Shown piece by piece: positions 6,940 to 14,409 of a stretch of DNA of 18,025 nt. Position 1 is the first letter of the stretch, and each line of letters starts with the position of its first letter. The translations under genes and the position numbers were made by a program. The stretch is from a bacterium (GTDB lineage Bacteria; Gemmatimonadota; Gemmatimonadetes; Gemmatimonadales; Gemmatimonadaceae): positions 1 to 18,025 of the forward strand of contig JAJZRK010000042.1 of NCBI GenBank assembly GCA_021802745.1. Direction: 5' to 3'. The notes beneath the pieces were generated by a model. It was given only the letters and a program-made list of their open reading frames with translations. It was not told the origin of the DNA and ran no database searches.

Positions 6940-7947
6940 CTGCTTCCACCGCACCCGTTTCCCCCGCACATCGATATGTACGTACGGCACGCCATTCTGG
7001 TTACCGTACAGGCCGAGGCCGCCCACGTACTGGGGGAAGTCGCGCTCGACCTGCTCCACCTGCAGCGAGACGAGCATGCCGTCGCGCCAAGTGACCCGGC
7101 CGTCGCCGTCGGCATCAATGGCGAGGTCGGCGGCATCGCCGAATTGATGGCGGCTGTCGCGCGCCGCGCGGGGAACGCGCTCGTTGTAGATGGGCGACCG
7201 GAACCCAGAGTGGACATCCACGTCCACCTTCTGGTTGCGGCCGCCGCGGAAGGCCCCCACGTACGCGATGACGAGTTCCACCTTGTCGAGAATGCGGGCG
7301 TCGAGCGCCACGTACTTGGGCCAGCGATCCTGCTGTTCGTCATGCGTGATGAAGTCGGCGAGCCGCATATGCTTGCTCACCGCCAGGCCGGCCGCCTCGG
7401 GCGTGACCTCGATGAAGCCGCGCGGCGGCGGTGCGGCACCGTCAATGCCGGACCGGTAGTTGCCAATGCGATAGCCGTTCAGACTCTGGCCAATCTTCGC
7501 GGAGTACGGCACCATGACCGCCACGAGAATGGAGTCCACGATGCGGTGTCCGCTCTCGGCTTCGACCTCGAGCCGGTAGAAGCCGGAGAAGCCCGGCGCA
7601 GCGACGCTCGCGCCGAACAGGCGCTGCGAAGGCGTGACCACCGCGCTGTCCTGGGCGCGCACCCAGGTGTAGCCGAGACCGCCCGGGTCTCCATGCACTT
7701 CGAGCGGGAAATCGAAGCGCTCGTTGGGGAGTACCATCTGGATGCGCACCTGCCCGCTGCGCCCGAAGACGCTCGGCGACGCCGAGACCGAAGGAACGCG
7801 CGCGTCGCGCGCGAACGGCGAGGCGAGGAGCAGGTTGGGCGGATGGAGGATCAACAGGACGGCGCCGAGGAGCGCCAGCACGCCGAGCAGCAGCGCCCAC
7901 CATCCGGCCCCGGATCCGCCGTTGGCGGACTGGCCGGGAAGGGTCAC
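6937..7947 (-). CDS. Membrane-anchored M15-family (D-Ala-D-Ala carboxypeptidase-like) peptidase with EF-hand loop
   Basis: This is a 336-residue predicted zinc peptidase of the M15A/DUF882 group, which cleaves peptidoglycan peptides. One N-terminal membrane helix (about residues 16-40) points the rest to the periplasm. The central region has GFIEV, MRLADFITHD and WPKYVALDARILDKVEL. The catalytic domain has SGFRSP (247-252), the H-x2-G-x-A-x-D motif HQFGDAAD (His267, Asp274), and a C-terminal HID (His324, Asp326) completing the zinc site. Between the zinc motifs lies a canonical 12-residue EF-hand loop, DADGDGRVTWRD (278-289). It starts with GTG two bases after the stop of the related upstream gene, so the two are an operon and tandem paralogues. 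Its stop codon begins heptamer array B. Confidence 0.85.
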   Translation of the reverse strand: MTLPGQSANGGSGAGWWALLLGVLALLGAVLLILHPPNLLLASPFARDARVPSVSASPSVFGRSGQVRIQMVLPNERFDFPLEVHGDPGGLGYTWVRAQDSAVVTPSQRLFGASVAAPGFSGFYRLEVEAESGHRIVDSILVAVMVPYSAKIGQSLNGYRIGNYRSGIDGAAPPPRGFIEVTPEAAGLAVSKHMRLADFITHDEQQDRWPKYVALDARILDKVELVIAYVGAFRGGRNQKVDVDVHSGFRSPIYNERVPRAARDSRHQFGDAADLAIDADGDGRVTWRDGMLVSLQVEQVERDFPQYVGGLGLYGNQNGVPYVHIDVRGKRVRWKQ

Positions 7948-7949
7948 TG

Positions 7950-8861
7950 CTAGTACCGCCCCCAGCGTGCGCGCACGCCGCGTACGTCCACGTGGATAAA
8001 CGGGCCGCGCGCCCGGGTGGCGCGGTACAGGCCGAGGCCGCCGACCAGCTCGGGATACTGGTGCTCGACCGACTCGACGGCTTCGGCCATGATGCGCATG
8101 TCCTTGGAGTTGACGCGGCCATCACGGTTCAGGTCGTCGAGCCGGCTGTCCTGGTTGTTGTCCACCATGACGTCGGCGGCATCACCGTACTGGTGCCGGC
8201 TGTCGCGCGCGCGCCCGCGTCCCACGCCTCGCTGGTTGTACTGCGGCGAACGGAACCCGCTCGTCACGCGCAGGCGCTGGGCATCCACGCCGCGGCGTTG
8301 CAGCTCGACCAGCACGAGTTCGAGCTTGTCCACCAGCGCTTCCCGCAGCACGAGGTACTTGGGCCAGACGTTCGCCTGGTCGTGCGTGAGGAAGTCGGCG
8401 AGGCGGAAATGCTCGGACACCGGCGTGTCCTTGTTTTCGAGGGTGACCTCGATGAAGCCCTGCGGGTTCTCGTACGCCGGCGAGCGCAGGCGCCCCTTTT
8501 CCTCGGGGAAGCGGCCGATGTGGTAGTCACCCACGCGTCCGTTCTTCTTCTCGGCGAACGGCAGGAGCGTGATGAGCGACAGCTGGCGCCCGCTGGCTGA
8601 GTCGGTGACGGCGACGGTCGAGTTCGACTTCTGTTCGCGGCGGCCGAAGAGGCGGGCGATGGGCTCGACTTCCATGGAGCGCGGCGGCGCGAAGAAACGG
8701 GCGAGGAGGCGGCCGCTGCGGCCGAAGATCGTGTCGGCGGCGGTCGCTTCGACGGTGGCCGGCGGCGTGGCCCCCGCCGTCTGTCCCGACGCCACAGCCG
8801 CTGTGGCCGTGAGCATGGCGACAGCAAGGCAGGCGGGGAGCAGGCGGCGCGATCCGTTCAC
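7950..8861 (-). CDS. Secreted M15-family peptidase with dockerin/EF-hand-like loop (tandem paralogue)
   Basis: A 303-residue periplasmic or secreted zinc peptidase related to the gene just downstream. A signal peptide covers about residues 1-26 (cleavage near VASG-Q). Shared blocks include FGRSG (46-50), GFIEV, FRLADFLTHD, WPKYLVL and SGFRSPQYN. The zinc motifs HQYGDAAD (His223, Asp230) and HVD (His290, Asp292) are intact. The insert between them contains DLNRDGRVNSKD (243-254), an EF-hand loop whose wording is very like a dockerin repeat, preceded by a second, weaker Asp/Asn-rich loop from residue 234. A calcium-dependent fold is inferred. The start is a GTG at 8861 with a weak AAGG upstream; no in-frame alternative lies nearby. 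The expected role is peptidoglycan remodelling. Confidence 0.85.
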   Translation of the reverse strand: MNGSRRLLPACLAVAMLTATAAVASGQTAGATPPATVEATAADTIFGRSGRLLARFFAPPRSMEVEPIARLFGRREQKSNSTVAVTDSASGRQLSLITLLPFAEKKNGRVGDYHIGRFPEEKGRLRSPAYENPQGFIEVTLENKDTPVSEHFRLADFLTHDQANVWPKYLVLREALVDKLELVLVELQRRGVDAQRLRVTSGFRSPQYNQRGVGRGRARDSRHQYGDAADVMVDNNQDSRLDDLNRDGRVNSKDMRIMAEAVESVEHQYPELVGGLGLYRATRARGPFIHVDVRGVRARWGRY

Positions 8862-8885
8862 AGGCCTTGGGCTGATGGAAAAGCG

Positions 8886-8913
8886 CGCCGCAGCGCGGGG
8901 GGCGCCTGCGGCG
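8886..8913. promoter_or_regulatory. GC-rich hairpin upstream of the tandem M15 genes
   Basis: CGCCGCAG (8886-8893) and CTGCGGCG (8906-8913) form a perfect 8-bp stem with a 12-base loop, about 25 bases upstream of the GTG start at 8861. It may be a leader structure. The rest of the gap up to 8984 shows no clear promoter. Confidence 0.35.
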
Positions 8914-8984
8914 GGGACGAGACGTAGGAAAATAGTCCGTTCCCGGCGGCGAGGCTATGGGTTCCTTGAAGGATCTGCGAGAAA

Positions 8985-9109
8985 GGGGAGGGGTGCAGGG
9001 GCTTGGTGAGGAGTGAAGAGTGGAGCGATGGGGGACGAGGACGAGTGCCCCGTCTCCCCGCCTCGTCCCTACACTCGTCCCCCCGCACCAAGCCCCTGCA
9101 CCCCTCCCC
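8985..9109. repeat. Array C: 24-bp perfect inverted repeat with nested G-rich repeats
   Basis: The 24 bases at 8985-9008 are the exact reverse complement of 9086-9109; each arm is G-rich on one strand (GGGGAGGGGTGCAGGGG at its start). The 77-base spacer holds a second inverted pair, GGGGGACGAG (9030-9039) with CTCGTCCCCC (9074-9083), and GACGAGTG (9040-9047) with CACTCGTC (9072-9079). The sequence can be divided into degenerate G-leading heptads. It ends 5 bases after the stop of the L,D-transpeptidase gene, so it probably forms a terminator-like 3' structure for that mRNA. Confidence 0.85.
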
Positions 9110-9114
9110 CTCCC

Positions 9115-9981
9115 TTAGTAGATGTACACCGGCGTCCCCAACGGCACGATGCGGAAGAGCGTCTCGATATCCTCGTTCCGCACGCGCACACAGCCGTGGC
9201 TCGCGCCGCGGCCGATGCTCGCCGGCGCGTCGGTACCGTGAATCCCGTAGCCGTCGCCCAGGTACAGGCGGTTGACGCCGAGCACCCCCGCGTAGCGGCG
9301 CTGGTTGGTATTCATTGGCGGGACGATCAGGTCGCGGCCGACGATAATCTCCTTGCCTTCCTGCACCTCGAAGGGCACGTCGCGACCATCGGGGTAGCGG
9401 GTCACCACGTCGTTGCCCGCCACGGTGATTACCGCACCACCGCCGACCGGGATGGTCGTGCCGCGCTCGAGCCGGCGCAGCCGCTTGCCGGCCTTGCGAG
9501 CCGCCTCGACGTAATGCCAGTCGGGCGGCACCCAGGCGGGATCCACATCCTTCCGAATCACCACGAGCCGGCCGCGGGGCGTCTCGAATTTCCAACGCGA
9601 GCCGCCGGCGCGTTCGAGGTACTTGCCGGTGCCGGTGGCCACGCGCGTCTGGAAGAGCACCGTGGCGCCACGCTTGTACCACAGGCGGTTCTCGGCAATG
9701 CTGATCACGATGTACGGCTGGTCGCCGAGCGAATCGGGGGACGACGCGAGCACGCGATCGAGCGAATCCCCCGCCGTGGCCGCTTGGGCGCGCACGGTGG
9801 CGAGGATGCCCGCATTGTCATTGTAGACCGCCTGCGTGAGGTCGCGCTCTCGTCTCGCGGTCAGCGCCCGCTGCCACTGCACGACGGCGAGCGCGATGGC
9901 CGCCACCGTGGCTGCGACGCAGCACCAGGCCGCGGGGCCGCCGCTCTCGAAGAAGCCGCGCCGCGCCGGGGTGGTCGCCAT
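9115..9981 (-). CDS. L,D-transpeptidase (YkuD domain), membrane-anchored
   Basis: This 288-residue enzyme should crosslink peptidoglycan stem peptides (3-3 links) or attach proteins to them, acting in the periplasm. One membrane helix is at about residues 17-36, followed by a short helical stalk to about 85. The YkuD domain starts near PYIVISIAENRLWYKRG (89 onward). It contains the conserved YGIHGTD (His248) and the catalytic SHGCVRVRN with Cys264, and closes with PLGTPVYIY. The motif and spacing are intact, so it should be active. The ATG overlaps the upstream gene's stop by one base (TGATG). It is the last gene of a three-gene envelope operon and is followed by inverted-repeat array C. Confidence 0.93.
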   Translation of the reverse strand: MATTPARRGFFESGGPAAWCCVAATVAAIALAVVQWQRALTARRERDLTQAVYNDNAGILATVRAQAATAGDSLDRVLASSPDSLGDQPYIVISIAENRLWYKRGATVLFQTRVATGTGKYLERAGGSRWKFETPRGRLVVIRKDVDPAWVPPDWHYVEAARKAGKRLRRLERGTTIPVGGGAVITVAGNDVVTRYPDGRDVPFEVQEGKEIIVGRDLIVPPMNTNQRRYAGVLGVNRLYLGDGYGIHGTDAPASIGRGASHGCVRVRNEDIETLFRIVPLGTPVYIY

Positions 9982-10568
9982 CAGTAGAAGTAGACGGGCA
10001 GGCCCGCCTTCAGGTTCGGCAATATGGACTTCAGGTCATCCGCTCCGATGCGCACGCTGCCGGCGCGCGCCGGCTGTGAGGCATCGCCGCGGTAGATCAC
10101 GGCCCCGCCGGAGAGCACCACCAGTGAATCGCCGCGGACTTCCTCCACCCGGCGCACGCCGCGGGGTGAGGCAATCGGGATCGAATCGCCGGCGGCGCGC
10201 TCCCAGCCGTCGGCGCCGACCGCCACGACGGCGGTGCGCAGCACGGCCCCGCGCTGCTCGAGGTGGAGCACGCCGCTGTCCACCGCCACGGCGAGATGCA
10301 GGTCGCCGGCCGTTCGCGCCTGGCGGACAGTGAGCGCCATCATCACCTGCAGCCGCTTGGCATCCGACGCGAGCGCGAGGTCCGCCTTCACCCGCTCGAT
10401 GCCGCTCATCCCCGCGCGGAGGGCGTTCACCTCGCGGCGGTATTCGGCGGCGCGCCACGCGAAGATGACGGCCGCCGCGAGCGCGCCGACAAAGGTCCAC
10501 AGCAGCAGCCGCATCAGCCGCGGGTGCTCACGCCAGGAGGCGCGCCAGCCGGCCGTGACCGGGTTCAC
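9981..10568 (-). CDS. Membrane-anchored degenerate YkuD-like protein (probable pseudoenzyme)
   Basis: A 195-residue protein with one N-terminal membrane helix (about 19-38) and a helical stalk (40-85). Residues 92-118, including LHLEQRGAVLRTAVVAVG, align with the opening strands of the neighbouring L,D-transpeptidase. SPRG (134-137) matches its TPRG, and the end SVRIGADDLKSILPNLKAG plus PVYFY matches CVRVRNEDIETLFRIVPLG plus PVYIY. The catalytic cysteine position is Ser171 and the HGTD histidine is missing, so transpeptidase activity is unlikely. It starts with GTG inside a GTGA overlap with the upstream stop and ends in a TGATG overlap with the active enzyme. A regulatory or scaffolding role for that enzyme is inferred. 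Confidence 0.75.
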   Translation of the reverse strand: MNPVTAGWRASWREHPRLMRLLLWTFVGALAAAVIFAWRAAEYRREVNALRAGMSGIERVKADLALASDAKRLQVMMALTVRQARTAGDLHLAVAVDSGVLHLEQRGAVLRTAVVAVGADGWERAAGDSIPIASPRGVRRVEEVRGDSLVVLSGGAVIYRGDASQPARAGSVRIGADDLKSILPNLKAGLPVYFY

Positions 10569-11641
10569 TGCCGGGCGAACGAGAGTATATCCAGGACCGG
10601 GATGCCGACGGGCTGGGAGCGCCCGGTGCGCACGCGCGCGGTGACGAGCAGCTTCGTGAGCGCCTGCGTGGACCGCGCCTCGGCGAGGAGCGACGGGGGA
10701 ATGGCGAGGTAGAGAAGCTGGTCCTCGGTCCCCGGTCCCTTCGCGAGGAAGTACGGCTCGTCAACGGCAAGGTCGCGGCGCAGCGGATCGGCGAACTGGA
10801 GGGCGAGCACCTGCACTTCCCAGCGCACCGTCTTGCCACGGGTGCCCTCGGGGTCGGCGCGGAGGTCGGCGGCCGTCAGCGAGGCCCCGAACGACGCGTC
10901 GGCCGGCACGACATCGCGCTCCGGCACCCACACCTCGGCGCGCACGCGCACCCAGCCGCGCGATCGCGCGAGCGGCACGACATAGGTGCCACCGCCGATC
11001 TGACCGACCACGTTGCCGTTCGGCGCGTTCCGCACGATGGCGTTGCGCACGACGCGCATGGCGCCCTCCGGGAGCAGTTCGATGGCGGCGGTGTCGGCAC
11101 TTACCGCCGGCGCGTCCGACTTGGTTGCTGGGGCGGGCGGGGTCTTTGTGGCGGCGGGCACAGGTTTGGCGGCTGCGTTCCTGGTCGCGGGCGGTGGCGC
11201 TGCCCTGGGTGCGGACGCCGCAGGCTTCGCCGCGACCGCCTTGCCGGGCAGCACCTTGGCGTCCACGTAGCCGCCGCGGCGCACATTGACCCAGCTCGCC
11301 TGCTTGCCGAGGCTGAACAGGCCGGCCAGCGGCTTCACCTCGCCGAGGATCACGCCCTTCATGGACGGCGCCGAGCGAAGGCGCATCGCGATGTTGCCCG
11401 TGAGATGCGCCGGGAAGGAATCGCGGGCGCCGCCGAGGCGCGAGCCATCAATCCAGCCCGAAAACGTCACGTAGACCGAGCCGTTGCGCGCGGCGCCGAC
11501 GGTGACGGTGGCGCCTTCCTTGAGCAGGGCAATGACGCTGCCGCCGGGCGCGGAGCGCACGGTGGCGTCGGCCACGAGCGCGGTCTGGGCCTGAAGCGGC
11601 GCCGCGCAGAGGAGGAACAGGAGGGAACGAATGGGTCGCAT
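10565..11641 (-). CDS. Secreted SH3-like repeat protein of the L,D-transpeptidase operon
   Basis: A 358-residue exported protein with a signal peptide of about 18 residues (cleavage near LQA-QT). Three SH3b-like segments are visible: about 21-70 (ATVRSAPGGSVIALLKEG), 82-131 (MRLRSAPSMKGVILGEV) and 194-245 (IVRNAPNGNVVGQIGGGTY). A low-complexity Ala/Pro/Lys linker (132-183) separates the second and third. The C-terminal 100 residues form an unrecognised domain. Bacterial SH3 domains commonly bind cell-wall peptides. It is the first gene of the operon with the degenerate and active YkuD proteins, with a 4-base overlap to the next gene. No Shine-Dalgarno sequence is evident before the ATG. A wall-targeting role is inferred. 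Confidence 0.75.
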   Translation of the reverse strand: MRPIRSLLFLLCAAPLQAQTALVADATVRSAPGGSVIALLKEGATVTVGAARNGSVYVTFSGWIDGSRLGGARDSFPAHLTGNIAMRLRSAPSMKGVILGEVKPLAGLFSLGKQASWVNVRRGGYVDAKVLPGKAVAAKPAASAPRAAPPPATRNAAAKPVPAATKTPPAPATKSDAPAVSADTAAIELLPEGAMRVVRNAIVRNAPNGNVVGQIGGGTYVVPLARSRGWVRVRAEVWVPERDVVPADASFGASLTAADLRADPEGTRGKTVRWEVQVLALQFADPLRRDLAVDEPYFLAKGPGTEDQLLYLAIPPSLLAEARSTQALTKLLVTARVRTGRSQPVGIPVLDILSFARQ

Positions 11642-11654
11642 CGCTGGTAGGGGG

Positions 11655-11687
11655 GCGTGACCGCGGCTAGTTTTCCGTCAGTCACGC
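11655..11687. promoter_or_regulatory. Inverted repeat between divergent envelope operon and gpmI
   Basis: GCGTGAC (11655-11661) and GTCACGC (11681-11687) are perfect 7-base inverted arms with a 19-base spacer in the 86-base gap between the two divergent start codons. This fits a dimeric regulator site controlling either or both directions. No confident -35/-10 pair could be placed. Confidence 0.35.
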
Positions 11688-11727
11688 ATACCGTCGAACT
11701 TATCACCCGTTCCAGACCTCAGCCAAG

Positions 11728-13275
11728 ATGACGCCCAGCATGCACCGTCCGGTCGTTCTCGTCGTGCTCGACGGATGGGGCTATCGTGAGAGCACCGACG
11801 GGAACGCCATTCGCCTGGCGCAGACCCCGGTGTGGGACCGACTCTGGGCCCGGGCGCCGCGCACCCTGCTGGAGGCCTCGGGGCGTGCCGTGGGGTTGCC
11901 GGCTGGCCAGATGGGCAACAGCGAAGTGGGCCACATGAACCTCGGTGCGGGGCGTGTGGTGATGCAGGACCTCGTGCGGGTCACCGCCAGCATCGAAGAC
12001 GGCACGTTCTTCAGGAACGACGCCTTCCTTGCCGCCTGCGCGCAGGTGCGGCGCAGCGGCGGCACGCTCCATCTCATGGGGTTGGTGGGCGACGGCGGCG
12101 TGCATGCGCACCAGGATCACGCGGTGGCGCTGGTGGACCTTGCCGCGCGGCAGGGCGTGGACCGGGTGGCCTTGCACTGCCTGCTCGACGGGCGCGACAC
12201 GCTCCCGACGAGCGCGCTGGGCTTCACGCACGATCTCGCCGCGCGCACCGACGGCCGCGCGCGCATCGCCAGCATCGGCGGCCGATACTACGGGATGGAC
12301 CGCGACCAGCGCTGGCACCGCATCGAGCCGTGGTATCGCGCCGCCGTGCAGGGTGTGGGGCCATCCACCACCGACCCGTTGGCCTTCATCCAGGGCAACT
12401 ACGATCGCGGCGTGACCGACGAATTCATGGAACCCGCGGTGGTGCTCGGCGAGGATGGCGCCGCGGTGGCGCCCATGCGCGACGGCGACGCGCTGATCCT
12501 CTGGAACTTCCGCTCGGATCGCATGCGGCAGATCGTCCGCGCCATGGCGATCGAGGGGTTCAGCGGCTTCGAGACGGGCGCGCGGCCCACGCTGCACGTG
12601 GCATGCATGACGCAGTACGACCAGACGTTCGGGCTCCCCGTCGCCTTTGAGCCGTTCTCGATGGCGAAGATCGTGGCGGAAGTGCTGCAGGAGCACGGCC
12701 TGACGACGCTTCGCACGGCGGAGACGGAGAAGTACCCGCACGTCACCTACTTCTTCAATGGCGGCAACGAGGTGCCCTACAAGGGCGAGGAACGCATCCT
12801 CGTGCCGAGCCAGAAGGTGGCGACGTACGACCTGATGCCCGAGATGAGCGCCGCCGGCATCACCGACGTGCTCTGCGCGGCCATCGAGGAAAAGCGCCAC
12901 CCGTTCACGCTGTGCAACTACGCCAACGGCGACATGGTGGGGCACAGCGGCAACCTCGCAGCGACCATCAAGGCGTGCGAGGTCGTGGACCAGCAGCTTG
13001 CCCGGGTGGTCGCGAGCGCGGAGAAGGCCGGCGCCCGGCTGCTGATCACGGCCGACCACGGCAACTGCGAGATGATGTTCGACCCCGACACCGGCGGGCC
13101 CCACACGGCGCACACCACGAACCCGGTGCCGCTGCTGTACGTTGATGAGAGCGCCCCGGCGGCGCTGCGGTCGGGCGGTGCGTTGTGCGATGTGGGACCG
13201 ACCGTGCTGGGCATGCTCGGCGTGCCCCGGCCGCCGGAGATGACCGGCAAGGACCTTCGAATCCTGGGAGCATGA
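11728..13275 (+). CDS. gpmI: 2,3-bisphosphoglycerate-independent phosphoglycerate mutase
   Basis: GpmI interconverts 3- and 2-phosphoglycerate in glycolysis and gluconeogenesis using two manganese ions and a phosphoserine intermediate. The 515-residue length is standard. The N-terminus reads VVLVVLDGWGYRE (metal ligand Asp15), the catalytic serine is Ser65 in MGNSEVGHMNLGAG, and LLITADHGNCEMM (Asp443, His444) supplies C-terminal metal ligands. The central phosphoglycerate-binding segment HCLLDGRDTLP is intact. Either the ATG at 11728 or the ATG at 11740 may be used; neither has a strong Shine-Dalgarno sequence. It heads a run of eight co-directional genes separated by 16 bases or less. Confidence 0.97.
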   Translation: MTPSMHRPVVLVVLDGWGYRESTDGNAIRLAQTPVWDRLWARAPRTLLEASGRAVGLPAGQMGNSEVGHMNLGAGRVVMQDLVRVTASIEDGTFFRNDAFLAACAQVRRSGGTLHLMGLVGDGGVHAHQDHAVALVDLAARQGVDRVALHCLLDGRDTLPTSALGFTHDLAARTDGRARIASIGGRYYGMDRDQRWHRIEPWYRAAVQGVGPSTTDPLAFIQGNYDRGVTDEFMEPAVVLGEDGAAVAPMRDGDALILWNFRSDRMRQIVRAMAIEGFSGFETGARPTLHVACMTQYDQTFGLPVAFEPFSMAKIVAEVLQEHGLTTLRTAETEKYPHVTYFFNGGNEVPYKGEERILVPSQKVATYDLMPEMSAAGITDVLCAAIEEKRHPFTLCNYANGDMVGHSGNLAATIKACEVVDQQLARVVASAEKAGARLLITADHGNCEMMFDPDTGGPHTAHTTNPVPLLYVDESAPAALRSGGALCDVGPTVLGMLGVPRPPEMTGKDLRILGA

Positions 13276-13279
13276 CGTG

Positions 13280-13966
13280 ATGCGACTGCGCGCCGCGCTG
13301 TTTGCGCTGACGCTGGCGGCCGCCCCCGCGGCCGCGCAGGTGGGATATGAACCGGCCAAGAGCCCCTATCGCGACCTGCCGTGGAAGCAGTCGCTGGCGA
13401 TCTTCGCCGGCGGCTTCGACACCGGGCGCGACGAGGCGGGCGTGGGGCCGCAGCCGGGCTGGCTCGCCGGGGTGCGCTATGACCTGCGCATCGGCGGCCC
13501 GGTGTCGCTGGTGACGCGGCTCAGCGCGGCGCCGACGTCGCGCCGGGTGCTTTCGCCGCTCAGCCCCATTGCCTCGCGCTATGTCGGCGACCAGCAGAGT
13601 CAGCTGTTTGCCGGCGACCTGGGCATTGCCTTGAACGTCACCGGCCAGAAGAGCTGGCATCGCCTGGTGCCGGTGGTGTCGGGCGGCGTCGGCGTGGTCA
13701 GCGACTTCCGCGGCACCCCCGACGCGGGCGGGTATCGGTTCGGGACGCGGTTCATGTTCACCTACGGACTCGGCGTGCGGTACGCCGCCGAGGGACGCTG
13801 GGAACCGCGCTTCGACTTCACGAATTTTCTCTGGCAGCTCCAGTATCCACCGGAGTACCGGCAGAAGGGATCGGATGGCAGCGATCCGGTGGTGTCGCAC
13901 GGCAAGGCTCCGTGGATGGGCAACCACCTCTGGTCGGTGGGGCTCAGCTACCAACTGTTCCGCTGA
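13280..13966 (+). CDS. Secreted outer-membrane-barrel-like protein
   Basis: A 228-residue protein with a clear signal peptide (MRLRAALFALTLAAAPAAA, cleavage before Q). The mature part is rich in alternating hydrophobic/polar strands, Gly and aromatic residues (PGWLAGVRYDLRIGG, FMFTYGLGVRYAAEG, RFDFTNFLWQLQYPPE) and ends in a terminal strand LWSVGLSYQLFR. This pattern fits a small outer-membrane beta-barrel or a Gemmatimonadota-type conserved OMP. The GGGAG at 13266-13270 serves this start; a GTG at 13277 is an alternative one codon earlier. It follows gpmI by 4 bases. No family name can be assigned. Confidence 0.75.
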   Translation: MRLRAALFALTLAAAPAAAQVGYEPAKSPYRDLPWKQSLAIFAGGFDTGRDEAGVGPQPGWLAGVRYDLRIGGPVSLVTRLSAAPTSRRVLSPLSPIASRYVGDQQSQLFAGDLGIALNVTGQKSWHRLVPVVSGGVGVVSDFRGTPDAGGYRFGTRFMFTYGLGVRYAAEGRWEPRFDFTNFLWQLQYPPEYRQKGSDGSDPVVSHGKAPWMGNHLWSVGLSYQLFR

Positions 13967-13970
13967 GCCG

Positions 13971-14393
13971 GTGCCGCGCCTTTCGCTGACGCGCCGCGTC
14001 ACCTTCGCCGCCGCGCACCGCTATCGGCGCCCGGAGTGGAGCGAGGAGCGCAACGTCGAGGTCTTCGGCAAGTGTTCGCGCGAGGCATGGCACGGCCACA
14101 CCTACACCTGCGACGTGTCGGTCGCCGGAGCGGTGGACCCAATCACCGGCTTCGTCGTGGATCTGGTCGTGCTCGACGACATCCTCGCCCGCGAGGTGAC
14201 GGCGCGCTTCGATCACCGCAACATCAACACCGACGTTCCGGAGTTCGCCGAGGGGCGCCTCGTGCCCAGCTGCGAGAACCTGGCCGCGTACATCGCGGCG
14301 CACGTGCAGGCTGCCCTCGAGGCCCGCGCGCAGGTGACGCGTGTCTGGCTCTCCGAGGGCCCGACGCTCTGGGCCGAGTGGACGGCGGACTGA
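13971..14393 (+). CDS. 6-pyruvoyl-tetrahydropterin synthase family protein, PTPS-II-like (QueD superfamily)
   Basis: A 140-residue cytoplasmic enzyme of the T-fold PTPS/QueD superfamily, acting on dihydroneopterin triphosphate. Zinc ligands are His16, His41 and His43; the catalytic residues are Cys35, Asp81 and His82, with Glu102 and Glu129 binding the pterin. The motif GKCSREAWHGHTY has C-x5-HGH spacing, as in tetrahydrobiopterin-forming PTPS-II, rather than the C-x3-HGH of QueD. All ligand spacings equal those of mammalian PTPS (His23/48/50, Cys42, Asp88, His89). The start is a GTG at 13971, 4 bases after the previous stop; the in-frame sequence upstream is shadow coding. It precedes fdhD by 16 bases. 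A biopterin product is inferred; queuosine or folate roles remain possible. Confidence 0.85.
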   Translation: MPRLSLTRRVTFAAAHRYRRPEWSEERNVEVFGKCSREAWHGHTYTCDVSVAGAVDPITGFVVDLVVLDDILAREVTARFDHRNINTDVPEFAEGRLVPSCENLAAYIAAHVQAALEARAQVTRVWLSEGPTLWAEWTAD

Positions 14394-14409
14394 GGCGGAA
14401 GCGCACGCG

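Noticed and set aside
8940..8975. Two GGAAC motifs upstream of the M15 genes as an ECF sigma promoter
   Set aside because: Neither has a CGTC or TCTGA-like -10 at the expected 16-17 base spacing; the nearest CGTC is about 14 bases away.
9981..10568. Treating the degenerate YkuD-like gene as a broken pseudogene
   Set aside because: The frame is intact, membrane anchor and stalk are well formed, and both ends overlap neighbouring genes in a regular operon pattern, so it looks maintained.
11719..13359. 546-codon minus-strand open frame
   Set aside because: Antisense to gpmI and the start of the barrel-like gene; composition is typical of GC-rich shadow frames.
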